Source: an uncultured Acidimicrobiales bacterium
GTDB lineage: Bacteria > Actinomycetota > Acidimicrobiia > Acidimicrobiales > Aldehydirespiratoraceae
DNA length: 64,000 nucleotides
Direction: 5' to 3'
NCBI GenBank assembly: GCA_951812975.1
Contig: CATOTC010000003.1
Coordinates: forward strand, 1-64,000
The translations under genes were made by a program, and so were the position numbers. The number at the start of each line of letters is the position of its first letter. Positions within the stretch are counted from its first letter, which is position 1. Positions 1-8,438 of this stretch are shown here, piece after piece. Under the pieces are notes generated by a model. The model did not search any database, was not told the DNA's origin, and was given only the letters and a program-made list of their open reading frames with translations.

Positions 1-384
1 CTACAGCACGACAACCGTGCCAAAGCGAGAGTTCTCGCTTCACTGCCGTCCGGTTTCCGTATTGGGCGCCTGGCTCGTGAACGCGTCGAGTTGCGGATCG
101 CCGGTACTGAGGTGACCGTCCACTACTCGGCCGATCGACACGGGGCGTTCGTCCTCGGATCAGAGGGCGAGGGGGGCACGGCGCGGGTGCGGAGCTGCTC
201 GCAGCGCCATATCGACGTCGAGATCGATTCGCGTCGACGCCGCTACGCAGTGGCGCGTCACGGCTCCAACCTCCACCTGACCGGCGCAGGTGGAGGAGTT
301 CAGGTCGAAGTGTTCCGAGATTCTCAGCCCCTGAACCTGAGATGGTCGGCGGCGCCGTCACAGCACCAATGCCCGGAAAGGTGA
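1..384 (+). CDS. acyl-CoA carboxylase biotin-carboxylase subunit, C-terminal fragment (partial, frameshifted)
   Basis: The frame is open from base 1, so the gene begins outside the window. It encodes the tail of a biotin carboxylase domain (DNRAKARVLASLPSGF) and then the BT linker domain typical of acetyl/propionyl/geranyl-CoA carboxylase alpha chains, ending around VQVEV near base 312. After that the frame gives unrelated residues and stops at 384, while the biotinyl domain continues in another frame (next entry). The junction reads VEV, two bases (313-314), then PRF, which matches the family's VPRF linker if one base is missing or two are extra. This is either a real frameshift or a sequencing or assembly error. 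The acyl-CoA genes downstream fit a dedicated CoA-ester carboxylase. Confidence 0.75.
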   Translation, partial: LQHDNRAKARVLASLPSGFRIGRLARERVELRIAGTEVTVHYSADRHGAFVLGSEGEGGTARVRSCSQRHIDVEIDSRRRRYAVARHGSNLHLTGAGGGVQVEVFRDSQPLNLRWSAAPSQHQCPER

Positions 385-704
385 TCGAACTTCGAGTGGA
401 CGTCGGTGATGTCGTCGAAGCACAGCAGGTGGTCGCAGTGATCGAGGCAATGAAGATGGAGAACCACCTGCGAAGCGCCGAAGCAGGCACCGTCACCGAG
501 ATCTTCATCTCAGAAGGCGACCAAATAGAAAAAGACGTACTGCTGATGGTCATCGAGGGGGCTGTATCTTCGCCGGGCGTAGCCGGAGCCCCCGGAGACG
601 GTGAGGCTAGTGGTGAGCAGTTGTCGCCGGGCGCAACTGGAGCCCCGACTACCGGAGGCGGAGCCCGCGGAGGCGGCGGGCAGAAGGAGACCCGGGATGG
701 CTGA
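342..704 (+). CDS. biotin carboxyl carrier domain of the same carboxylase (out of frame with the upstream part)
   Basis: This encodes a biotinyl domain with the AMKM biotinylation motif (VIEAMKMENH) and the preceding APMPGKV turn. The frame is open upstream of the ATG at 342 and encodes PRFSAPEPE, the normal linker between BT and biotinyl domains. It is therefore probably the C-terminal part of the carboxylase at 1-384 rather than an independent gene. The last 50 or so residues are low-complexity Gly/Ala/Pro and carry two copies of a short GC-rich repeat (569-598 and 621-658). The stop overlaps the next start at 697. Confidence 0.75.
   Translation: MVGGAVTAPMPGKVIELRVDVGDVVEAQQVVAVIEAMKMENHLRSAEAGTVTEIFISEGDQIEKDVLLMVIEGAVSSPGVAGAPGDGEASGEQLSPGATGAPTTGGGARGGGGQKETRDG
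569..658 (+). repeat. two copies of a short GC-rich palindromic repeat
   Basis: Copy A (569-598) and copy B (621-658) share the pattern CGCCGGGCGYARCYGGAGCC. Copy B also matches a non-coding copy at 10905-10935. The core pairs as GTTG-n-CGC/GCG-CAAC, so it resembles a REP-like element. Here it lies within the low-complexity tail of the biotinyl protein, which may explain the odd C-terminus. Confidence 0.4.
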
Positions 705-2484
705 GCCGATTCGGATCGCGAACTGCAGCGGGTTCTACGGGGATCGGTTGAGCGCGGCTGCGGAGATGGTTGAAGGCGGGCCGATCGATGCGCTGACCGG
801 CGACTGGCTGGCGGAACTGACCATGCTGATACTGGCCCGCACCCGAGCCAAACGACCCAACAGCGGCTATGCCCGCACATTCATACGTCAAATGGAACAG
901 GTGATGGGCCACTGCGTCGACTCGGGAATCAAAGTGGTCTCAAACGCAGGCGGACTCGATCCGTCCCATTGCGCTGAAGCGGTCGCCGAAGTGGCCGAAA
1001 AGCTGGGCCTGCACCCCACGATCGCCTATGTCGAGGGTGACAACCTTCTGCCTCGTCTTGAGGAACTGAAATCAGAGGGGATCGTGCTGGTAGACCATGA
1101 GACCAATGAGCCTGTGGCGGACGTCGAGTACATCTCCGCCAACGCCTACCTCGGATGCTGGGGAATCGTCGAGGCGCTGAACCGCGGTGCCGACATCGTC
1201 GTCACGGGCCGCACCACCGATGCCGCCATCGTCTGCGGACCGGCCGCCTGGCACCACCAATGGTCACGCGAAGACCTCGATGCGATGGCCGGAGCCGTCG
1301 TCGCCGGGCACGTCATCGAGTGCGGAACCCAGGCGACCGGTGGCAACTACTCGTTCTTCGAAGAGATAGACGGACTCGAGCATCCGGGATTTCCCTTCGC
1401 GGAAATAGCCTCGGACGGCTCCTCGACAATCGGTAAACACCCCCGAACCGGCGGCAACATCAACATCGGAACCGTGACCAGCCAACTGCTCTACGAGATC
1501 GACAGTCCCAGATATCTCGGCCCCGACGTCACCAGCCGTTTCGACACCATTCGACTCATCGAAGCGGACAACGACCGGGTTCGCATCTCAGGAGTGCGCG
1601 GAGAGGACCCGCCCGAGACCCTGAAGGTCTCAATGAACTCCTGGGGCGGCTTTCGCAGCGACATGGCCGTCGCTCTCACCGGAATCGACATAGAGGCCAA
1701 AGCGGACCTCGTCGAAAGGGCCTTCTGGCGCAACTGCGAGTACCAGCGCGAAGACTTCGCCGAAGTCGCCACCAGGGTTGTACGCACAGACAAGACCGAT
1801 CCCGCCACCAACGAGGAGGCTGTGGCCTCGTGGCGGATCACCGTCAAGGATCGAGACCAACGCAAGACCGCCTCGATCGGTTCGGCGATGAACAATCTGG
1901 CGCTGGCCAGCATTCCAGGGTTCTTCGGGCTGAAGACCGGCGGTGTCGGCAAGCCGTTCGGGGTCCACACCTCAGGCCTCGTGGCCCGTGACTTGGTGCC
2001 GCAGCATGTGGTGCTGCTGGGTGGAGACCGCACAGTCGTTGACTCCGACGTCCCGTCGACGGGGGTTGCCGTCACCCCGGTCGCCGTCGATATTCCTGCG
2101 TCGCCGGGCGGCGAGGTTGTCCGGGCTCCTCTCGGAACGCTCGCGGGGACTCGTTCCGGAGACAAGGGAGGAAACGCCAACCTCGGGGTCTTCGTCCGTT
2201 CCGCGGAGGCGTACGGATGGCTCGACGGCTTCCTGACCGTCGAGCGTCTGCGCCGACTCATGCCCGAGGCTCGCGACGCCAGGATCGACCGGTTCGCGCT
2301 GCCCAACATCCTGGCGATCAACTTCGTCATCCACGGCATCCTCGGTGAGGGGGTCGCCGCTTCCATTCGCCAGGACGCGCAGGCCAAGGGACTCGGCGAA
2401 TGGCTCCGGGCCCGCCAGGTCGACATCCCCGCCTCGCTGCTGCCAGGGACCGCAGGGCCGGAACGGGACGGCGATGGACTTTGA
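697..2484 (+). CDS. AtuA-like acyclic terpene utilisation family protein (DUF1446)
   Basis: A 595-residue protein starting MAEPIRIANCSG. The first 350 or so residues match the DUF1446/AtuA family (GFYGDRLSAAAEMVEGG, NAGGLDP, TGRTTDAAIV). A second AtuA-C-like domain covers about residues 475-590 (GTRSGDKGGNANLGVF). In Pseudomonas, atuA is required for citronellol/geraniol catabolism, but its reaction is not defined. Here it lies between a biotin carboxylase and an acyl-CoA dehydrogenase, the context of the Atu and related CoA-ester pathways. The ATG at 697 was chosen over an upstream in-frame ATG at 601 because the domain begins at once and the upstream part overlaps the biotinyl gene. It overlaps the next gene by 11 bp. 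Confidence 0.85.
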   Translation: MAEPIRIANCSGFYGDRLSAAAEMVEGGPIDALTGDWLAELTMLILARTRAKRPNSGYARTFIRQMEQVMGHCVDSGIKVVSNAGGLDPSHCAEAVAEVAEKLGLHPTIAYVEGDNLLPRLEELKSEGIVLVDHETNEPVADVEYISANAYLGCWGIVEALNRGADIVVTGRTTDAAIVCGPAAWHHQWSREDLDAMAGAVVAGHVIECGTQATGGNYSFFEEIDGLEHPGFPFAEIASDGSSTIGKHPRTGGNINIGTVTSQLLYEIDSPRYLGPDVTSRFDTIRLIEADNDRVRISGVRGEDPPETLKVSMNSWGGFRSDMAVALTGIDIEAKADLVERAFWRNCEYQREDFAEVATRVVRTDKTDPATNEEAVASWRITVKDRDQRKTASIGSAMNNLALASIPGFFGLKTGGVGKPFGVHTSGLVARDLVPQHVVLLGGDRTVVDSDVPSTGVAVTPVAVDIPASPGGEVVRAPLGTLAGTRSGDKGGNANLGVFVRSAEAYGWLDGFLTVERLRRLMPEARDARIDRFALPNILAINFVIHGILGEGVAASIRQDAQAKGLGEWLRARQVDIPASLLPGTAGPERDGDGL

Positions 2485-3694
2485 CTTTCCGCCCGAAGAC
2501 GATCCCCGGCGCCTCGAGGTTCGAGAATGGCTTGAAGCCAACCGCAACCCCTCACCCCGCCAACTCCTCGAGCGGGGCCTGATAGTCCCCCACTGGCCCG
2601 AGCCCTACGGTCTCAGCGCCGACCCGATGCATCAGATCATCATCGACGAGGAATTGCGGGCCGCCGCAGTGAGGCGCCCGGACAACCCCATCGGAATCGG
2701 CTGGGCCGGACCCACGATCCTCGCTGCGGGGACCGAGGAACAGAAGGCCCGCTACCTTCCCGGCCTGCTGACCGGAGAGGACATCTACTGCCAGATGTTC
2801 TCAGAACCCGACGCCGGCTCCGACTTGGCTTCCCTCGCCACGACCGCGGTCCGTGACGGCGACGAGTACGTCGTCAACGGTTCCAAGACATGGACCAGCG
2901 GCGGGCACTACTCCAAGTACGGGATCCTCATCGCCCGTACCGATCCCCACGTCGCCAAGCACAAGGGCATCTCCTACTTCGTCTGCCCGACCGACCTCGA
3001 GGGACTGACAATGACGCCTATCGTCGACATGACCACGGCGCACAGTTTCAACCAGACCTTCTTCGACAATGTCCGGATCCCCGCAGAGAACCGCATAGGA
3101 GACGAGAACGACGGCTGGCGACTGGCCAAGGTCACCCTCGCCAACGAACGGGTGTCGCTCAGCTCCGCAGGTTCGCTGTGGGGCGCTGGACCAAGCGCCG
3201 AGATCTTGATCGAGCTGATCAAACAGAATGGCCCACTGACCGACCCGGTGATGCGGCAGCGCGCCGCTGCGCTGCACGTCGAGGCCGAAGTGCTGCGGCT
3301 CAACCGCCTGCGCACGCTCAGCGCCCGACTCAACGCCAGAACGCCGGGCCCGGAAGCCTCAATCCAGAAGATCATGGGTGACGAACACGGCCAGCACGTG
3401 TTGGAACTGGCCAAAGAGCTCGCCGGAACTGAGGGTCTGCTGGAGGGATCTGGCCCGAGCGGTGAGATACCCGCGAACATGCGCGGCGGGGCGACCGAGG
3501 TGAACTTCGAACAGTGCCAGATTCCGGGAGTCGACCGGATCTGGCACTACGGCTTCCTCTTCTCGCCTGCGTTGACCCTCGGCGGAGGGACTTTCGCCGT
3601 GCAACGCAACATCGTCGCCGAGATGGTCCTCGGTCTCCCCCGCGAGCCCAACGTGGAGAAGGGAATGACCTGGGTGGAGACGAGGCGGAAATGA
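2474..3694 (+). CDS. acyl-CoA dehydrogenase
   Basis: A 406-residue flavoprotein predicted to introduce the alpha-beta double bond into an acyl-CoA, passing electrons to ETF. The FAD/substrate motif MFSEPDAGSDLASL lies near residues 105-120. The C-terminal family signature AVQRNIVAEMVLGLPRE is present, and MRGGATEV precedes it. Length is normal for the family. The start MDFDFPPEDD was chosen because it overlaps the atuA-like stop by 11 bp, indicating translational coupling, and because residues upstream of it are not family-like. The substrate is unknown; an Atu-type branched or isoprenoid acyl-CoA is possible from context. Confidence 0.9.
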   Translation: MDFDFPPEDDPRRLEVREWLEANRNPSPRQLLERGLIVPHWPEPYGLSADPMHQIIIDEELRAAAVRRPDNPIGIGWAGPTILAAGTEEQKARYLPGLLTGEDIYCQMFSEPDAGSDLASLATTAVRDGDEYVVNGSKTWTSGGHYSKYGILIARTDPHVAKHKGISYFVCPTDLEGLTMTPIVDMTTAHSFNQTFFDNVRIPAENRIGDENDGWRLAKVTLANERVSLSSAGSLWGAGPSAEILIELIKQNGPLTDPVMRQRAAALHVEAEVLRLNRLRTLSARLNARTPGPEASIQKIMGDEHGQHVLELAKELAGTEGLLEGSGPSGEIPANMRGGATEVNFEQCQIPGVDRIWHYGFLFSPALTLGGGTFAVQRNIVAEMVLGLPREPNVEKGMTWVETRRK

Positions 3695-4407
3695 CAGCAG
3701 TCGAGACCCCTGTGAGCGATCTCGAGCGCCGGATCCGCCTTGTACGCGGGCCCAAGCCGAAACTGTCCCGTGAGCGCAGCGAATCGCTCACACCCCGCCA
3801 GCGTGAGATCCTCGACGATCTGACGGAACTGGTGCGTGACGGTTTCAGTCATCTCACCATGGCCGATCTTGCCACAGAGTTGAACTGTTCGCTGCGCACC
3901 CTCTACGGCTTGGCTGAGAGCCGTGGCGAGTTGGTCCTGATGGCTACAGACCGCAATCTCTGGAACATCGGCAGAGGGGCCACCAAAGCGCTCACCCGAC
4001 AGTCGTATCGGCCTCTTGAAGCCATTCGCGTCTACCTGCTGGCAGCCAATGTGGCGGTGTCGCGCACCACACCGGCGTTCGCCCGCGACCTCAATGCGAT
4101 CGTCGGCGGACCGGAATTGTTCGCCGCACACAACAATTATCTGGTCGATGTGACCCGGGAGCTTCTCGACATGGCTGTCGAACAGGGCGAGACAGCCGCG
4201 GTCGACACCGCCGTGGTGGCCCGGGCACTGGCCGGCCTCGGCCGGCAGTTCAGCGAGCCCGAAGTGGTGGCCTCCTTGACCGTTTCACCCAAAGACGCTG
4301 CTGACCAGGTCCTGGACATAATTCTCAACGGTCTCGCTCAAGGTTCCGTCCCCTGCGGCCATGCCCCAGGCGCAGAAACACAACAGGAGAATCATGCACG
4401 TGTCTGA
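3691..4407 (+). CDS. TetR-family transcriptional regulator
   Basis: A 238-residue protein whose ATGA overlaps the acyl-CoA dehydrogenase stop. The DNA-binding segment is at about residues 30-85 (LTMADLATELNCSLRTLYGLAESRGELV), with the TxxxLAxxxxxSxxTLY helix-turn-helix pattern. The C-terminal domain is helical and of TetR type. It is co-transcribed inside the acyl-CoA operon, so it probably controls that operon in response to a CoA ester (inference). The end of the gene overlaps the next ORF's upstream region, but the next start (4394) has its own ribosome site. Confidence 0.85.
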   Translation: MTAVETPVSDLERRIRLVRGPKPKLSRERSESLTPRQREILDDLTELVRDGFSHLTMADLATELNCSLRTLYGLAESRGELVLMATDRNLWNIGRGATKALTRQSYRPLEAIRVYLLAANVAVSRTTPAFARDLNAIVGGPELFAAHNNYLVDVTRELLDMAVEQGETAAVDTAVVARALAGLGRQFSEPEVVASLTVSPKDAADQVLDIILNGLAQGSVPCGHAPGAETQQENHARV

Positions 4408-5182
4408 GCTTCTCGCTGATCTGCTGGCTGAGGCGGCCGCGCTCGACGAGGTGCTCAGCGGGCTCACCGAGTCCCAATGGGCCCTCGCCACCGCGAGTCC
4501 CCGCTGGAACGTCACCGACCAGGTCGCTCACTTGACCTACTTCGATCATGCCGCGGCAACCGCGATCCGTGATGCAGAGGGCTTCGCAGTGATGACCAAG
4601 GCGCTGTGGGACAGCGCCGCTGACGGCGATCTCGGGGTCGATGCGCACACTCTCGATCCTGTGCGGAACCTCCCGGTCGGCCAACGCCTGGACGCATGGC
4701 GCGCGGGTCGAGCCGACCTGGAGTGTGCTGCAGTCGAACTGCGCGACGATGCCAGAGTGCCGTGGTACGGGCCCTCAATGGGTGCCAAGTCCTTCCTAAC
4801 GGCGCGCCTGATGGAATGCTGGGCGCACGGCCAGGACATTGTCGACGCCGTCGGCGCATCGCGTGTCGCCACCGACCGTCTGCGCCATATTGCACAACTC
4901 GGTTTCATCACCCGTGGCTGGGCCTACGCGAATCGGCAACTGGAAATGCCCGAGGCTGAGATCCGCCTGGATCTGGTGAGTCCCTCAGGTGAGCGGTGGA
5001 CATGGGGTCCTGCCGACAGCGAATGCAACGTTGTCGGCTACGCCGAGGACTTCTGTCTGGTCGTCACCCAGAGGCGCAGCCTGCAAGGCGCAGGTCTGAC
5101 GGTCACCGGCGAGGCCGCGCTTGAATGGATGAAGATCGCACAGGTGTTCGCCGGCCCTCCGACCACAGGACCAGAGCGATAG
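4394..5182 (+). CDS. TIGR03084-type DinB/mycothiol-dependent isomerase-like protein
   Basis: A 262-residue protein of the DinB-like maleylpyruvate-isomerase fold (TIGR03084-like, widespread in actinobacteria). N-terminal NVTDQVAHLTYFDHAA and mid-protein MECWAHGQDIVDAV supply the His residues usual for the metal site of this fold. The exact reaction is not known. The start MHVSELLADL is preceded by AGGAGA at 4386-4391, which decides the start. It overlaps the TetR gene's end by 14 bp, so it belongs to the same operon. Confidence 0.8.
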   Translation: MHVSELLADLLAEAAALDEVLSGLTESQWALATASPRWNVTDQVAHLTYFDHAAATAIRDAEGFAVMTKALWDSAADGDLGVDAHTLDPVRNLPVGQRLDAWRAGRADLECAAVELRDDARVPWYGPSMGAKSFLTARLMECWAHGQDIVDAVGASRVATDRLRHIAQLGFITRGWAYANRQLEMPEAEIRLDLVSPSGERWTWGPADSECNVVGYAEDFCLVVTQRRSLQGAGLTVTGEAALEWMKIAQVFAGPPTTGPER

Positions 5183-5191
5183 GAGCGTGCG

Positions 5192-6016
5192 ATGAGCACT
5201 GTCGAATCAAACACTGGCGAAACAATGATTGTCGAGTCAACCAAGAACCAGGGTGTGATGACGATCACCCTCGCAGACGAAGAGAACCGCAATGCCCTCA
5301 GCAGCGACCTCATCGCACAACTGCTGTCTGCCATCGACGCTGCCGACGCCGACCGGGAGGTACGCGTCATTGTGCTCACGAACCGGGGTCGGGTCTTCTG
5401 TGCGGGCGCGGATCTCAAGGCGCCTTCGACTGGACGCCGAGGTGTGCCCACTGCTGTCGAGCTGTTCAGCCGTTTCGCCGAGTCACCCAAACCGTTCGTC
5501 GGGCGGATCAACGGCCACTGCGTTGCGGGAGGCATGGGCATCGCCGCGGCGATGGACATCTCCGTGGCCGTCGACACCGCCAAGATGGGATTCACGGAGG
5601 TTCGCATCGGGGTCGCTCCAGCAATGATCTCAGTCCTCTGCCTGCCGAAGATGCGCTCGGCTGAGGCGAGCGAGGCCTTTCTCCGCGGCAACCGCTTCCT
5701 GGCCCCTGAGGCTGCCCGAATGGGGATCATCAACGCCGCGGTACCGGCCGACCGACTCGATCAGAAGGTGGATGAGATCGTTTCGGACCTGATGCTCGGC
5801 GGACCTCAGGCTCTGGCCGCCTGCAAGGCGCTCACCCGGAAAGTCTCCACAATGTCGCTTGAAGAAGCCTTCGAATGGACGTCGCAGTTGTCGGCTGAGT
5901 TGTTCGCCAGCGACGAGGGCCGCGAGGGCATGAGAGCGTTCGTTGAGAAACGGCCTCCGTCGTGGGTTTCAGACCCGGGCACCGCGTTGGGGCATACTGA
6001 CACCGATGACCGCTGA
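5192..6016 (+). CDS. enoyl-CoA hydratase/isomerase (crotonase family)
   Basis: A 274-residue crotonase. The oxyanion-hole segment is FCAGADLKAP, and the second conserved block is HCVAGGMGIAAAMD. The position normally holding the second acid of classical enoyl-CoA hydratases reads GVAPAMIS here, so hydration is not certain and isomerase or lyase chemistry is possible. TAGGAG at 5181-5186 precedes the ATG. It overlaps the next gene by 10 bp. In an Atu-like reading this would be the AtuE-position hydratase (inference). Confidence 0.88.
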   Translation: MSTVESNTGETMIVESTKNQGVMTITLADEENRNALSSDLIAQLLSAIDAADADREVRVIVLTNRGRVFCAGADLKAPSTGRRGVPTAVELFSRFAESPKPFVGRINGHCVAGGMGIAAAMDISVAVDTAKMGFTEVRIGVAPAMISVLCLPKMRSAEASEAFLRGNRFLAPEAARMGIINAAVPADRLDQKVDEIVSDLMLGGPQALAACKALTRKVSTMSLEEAFEWTSQLSAELFASDEGREGMRAFVEKRPPSWVSDPGTALGHTDTDDR

Positions 6017-7043
6017 CGCCCGTGCAATGCTGGACCTGGCCGACGATGACCCAGCGGCATTGACGGCGTTGTATGAACAGCACGGCTGGGGTGACGGGCT
6101 GCCCATGGTTCCGCCCACACCGCAACGTGTGGACGAGATGCTGGCAGGAGCAGACCCCGACGAGGTCATTGCTGTCCTCCCCCCGCGTTCGGGGATAGCC
6201 ACCCGTCATGTGATCGCGGTCAACGCGGTCCTCGCGGGCTGCGAACCGCGCCATCTGCCGGTGCTCGTCGCCGCGGTCGGGGCCTTGGCGGCTCCTGAAC
6301 TCAACCTGGTCGGCGTGAACGCCACAACCCACTGCGTCGCCCCGCTGCTGATCGTGCACGGCGAGGTGGCGAAGACAGGCGGCTACAACTCTGGTCTTGG
6401 AGCCTTCGGTCCGGGGAACCGGGCCAATGCTACGACTGGCCGCGCGGTGCGCCTCATTCTGATGCATGTCTGCGGCGCCCGACCCGGCCCCGGTGACGCC
6501 TCGACCCAGGGAGGGCCGGCCAAGTACTCCTTCTGTGTCGCGGAGAACACATCGCAGTCTCCGTGGGGCGGGTATGCACCCAGCGTAGGTGTCCATGCCG
6601 CCTCGGCGGTGACGCTCCACTGCGGCGAGGCGCCGCACAACGTGCACGACATGGAGTCCTTGGAACCCGCGCCGATCCTCGACAAGGTCGCCTCGGCCAT
6701 GACCTCGCTCGGCCAGAACAACGCGCCGATCAGCAGCGGAGAGTACTTCGTCGCGTTGTGTCCGGAACATGCGGCCGCGTGTGCGAGCGCAGGTTGGACC
6801 CGAGCCCATATTGCCTCCTATCTATTCAACCGGGCCACCCTGCCCGTCGCGGAGTTACGCCGCGCGTTCGATCTTCGGGCCTGGGCGCCGTGGCAGCAGA
6901 CACTGGCAGACGACGATCGGATGTCGATGACCGAACACCCCGACAACATCCGGATCGTGGTCATCGGAGGGGCGGGAAAGCACAGTTCAGTAATACCCAG
7001 TTGGGGAATGACCAAGAGCGTCACCGTAGCGGTGGACGCATAG
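6007..7043 (+). CDS. conserved protein partner of the UGSC selenoprotein
   Basis: A 345-residue soluble protein starting MTADARAMLDLADD. I do not recognise a named enzyme family. Visible features are a strongly conserved-looking N-terminus (YEQHGWGDGLPMVPPTPQ), Gly-rich segments and scattered His and Cys residues (NATTHCVAP, MHVCGARPG, SFCVAEN, ALCPEH), with no signal peptide or membrane helix. It starts inside the enoyl-CoA hydratase gene, and 13 bases separate it from the selenoprotein start, so the two are almost certainly co-expressed. From memory, genes of this type sit beside UGSC proteins elsewhere. Redox or metal chemistry together with the selenoprotein is an inference. Confidence 0.7.
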
Positions 7044-7056
7044 CAGGAGAGCAGCC

Positions 7057-7572
7057 ATGAAGGTATACGCACCCGACGGCGCAGTCGGTTCGCCCGCGGT
7101 TTCACCCGCACCGTCATTGCCGGTGCTGACCGGCAGACGCATCGGGATTCTCGACAACACCAAACCGAACGCGGGCGCGCTCCTCGAGGGGCTGGCTCAA
7201 CGCCTCGTCGCCCGTACTGGTGCGGAGTTGAGGCTGGTCGAGACCAAGAATGCGGCTTTGGCCGCACCCGATGAGGTGATCGCTCGTCTGGAATCAGAAG
7301 TCGAGGCGGTCCTGACCGGCTCTGCTGATTGAGGCAGCTGCACGTCGTGGAGTGTCCACGACACAGTTCGCTTGGAGCGCTCAGGCATTCCGACAGTGGT
7401 CGTCACTACCAGCGAGTTCCGGACCCTCACCGAGGAGGTCGCAGCGAATCTGGGGATGGGGGACGCCCGTGTCGTTGAGGTTGCGCATCCGCTCGGTGGG
7501 ATCGATGCTGCCGCCGTGGAGGAGCGTGCCAACAGTGTTGTCGAGGAAACGATCCGAACGCTGACCCAATGA
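7057..7572 (+). CDS. UGSC-family selenoprotein with in-frame UGA (Sec)
   Basis: An apparent 91-codon ORF stops at TGA 7330-7332, but the same frame continues open to 7572. Read through, it is a 171-residue protein with Sec at position 92 in the context SAD-U-GSCTSWSVHD. This is the UGSC motif of the UGSC (seleno)protein family, whose Cys homologues have CGSC (from memory). Downstream, GIPTVVVTTSEF and VAHPLGGID continue the family's Rossmann-like alternation. A perfect 8-bp hairpin follows the UGA by 11 nt (separate entry). AGGAGAG at 7044-7050 precedes the ATG. The function is unknown; the U-x-x-C pair suggests redox activity. No sel genes are in the window, so Sec decoding needs confirmation elsewhere in the genome. 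Confidence 0.85.
7344..7362 (+). promoter_or_regulatory. candidate bacterial SECIS hairpin
   Basis: A perfect 8-bp stem (GTCGTGGA, 7344-7351, with TCCACGAC, 7355-7362) closes a GTG loop at 7352-7354. It starts 11 nt after the UGA at 7330-7332. The first loop base is a G, 20 nt after the UGA. Known bSECIS elements place a G-containing apical loop about 16-37 nt after the UGA, so position and shape both fit. Confidence 0.75.
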
Positions 7573-7588
7573 ACTCCTTCGGCAAGCC

Positions 7589-8422
7589 ATGAGCATCACG
7601 ATCGATCACTCGGGCAAGGTCGCACTGGTCACCGGGGCCGGAGCGGGGATCGGCCGGGAGACAGCCTTGTGGCTCGCTCGCAGCGGCGCGACCGTGGCGG
7701 TGAACGACATACGTGCGAGCCACGCGGACGCGGTGGTTGCGGAGATCACCGCGGCAGGCGGTGACGGTCACGCCTTCATCGCTGACTGCCGAGACGATGA
7801 CGCCGTCGACGACATGGTCGATACGGTCGTCGGCAGACTCGGGGGCCTCCAGATCGCGGTCAACAACATCGGCATGCTGCCACCGGGTCGAACACTCGAG
7901 CCGTTCACCAGTTACCGCGGTGAGGACTGGCGCGACATCCTCGACCAGAACCTGGTGCTCGCGGCTCTTTGCGGTCGTGCGGAAGCGTCGGCGATGGTGG
8001 CTTCGGGTGAGGGCGGAGTGATCCTGTTCGTCACCTCCGGTGAGACGACCCGTCCCTCGCCCTACAACAGCATCTACGCGGCGGCCAAGGCAGCGCTGAA
8101 TCACCTGGTGACGTCGATGGCCGTGGAACTGGGCCCGTCGGGAATTCGAGTTCTGGCGATCGCTCCCGGCACGACCCTCACTGAGACCGTCGCTGCTGCC
8201 TTCACCGACGAACGCATCGAAGCGATCGTGGCGGCAACACCTTTGCGCCGCATGGTTGAGCATGACGAACTCGCCCGTTTGGCGACCTTCCTTGCCAGCG
8301 ACCTGGCCCGTTGCATCACCGGCCAGTTCATCCTCGCTGATGCGGGAGCGTTCCTGTCACGCACCCGTCCGGCCAACGACGAAGGCCTGACAGCAGAATT
8401 GAAGGGCTCCAACGCCGGGTGA
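7589..8422 (+). CDS. short-chain dehydrogenase/reductase (SDR)
   Basis: A 277-residue classical SDR. The NAD(P) motif TGAGAGIG is near residue 14, NNIG is near residue 90, and the catalytic Tyr163-xxx-Lys167 (YAAAK) is present. It ends in SFL-type C-terminal residues plus an extended tail. It lies 16 bases after the selenoprotein stop and is probably the last gene of the operon, followed by a hairpin at 8439-8453. Oxidation of a hydroxyacyl-CoA or alcohol intermediate is plausible, but the substrate cannot be read from sequence. Confidence 0.87.
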   Translation: MSITIDHSGKVALVTGAGAGIGRETALWLARSGATVAVNDIRASHADAVVAEITAAGGDGHAFIADCRDDDAVDDMVDTVVGRLGGLQIAVNNIGMLPPGRTLEPFTSYRGEDWRDILDQNLVLAALCGRAEASAMVASGEGGVILFVTSGETTRPSPYNSIYAAAKAALNHLVTSMAVELGPSGIRVLAIAPGTTLTETVAAAFTDERIEAIVAATPLRRMVEHDELARLATFLASDLARCITGQFILADAGAFLSRTRPANDEGLTAELKGSNAG

Positions 8423-8438
8423 TCATCCTGGGGGATGC

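Noticed and set aside
1491..2555. A 354-codon minus-strand open frame over the AtuA-like gene
   Set aside because: Ser/Arg/Pro-rich shadow. The plus-strand gene has clear AtuA domains.
7372..7572. A separate short gene starting at TTG 7372 after the TGA
   Set aside because: It is in the same frame as 7057-7329, lacks a ribosome site, and its sequence is the second half of the UGSC family. Read-through of a Sec codon explains it better.
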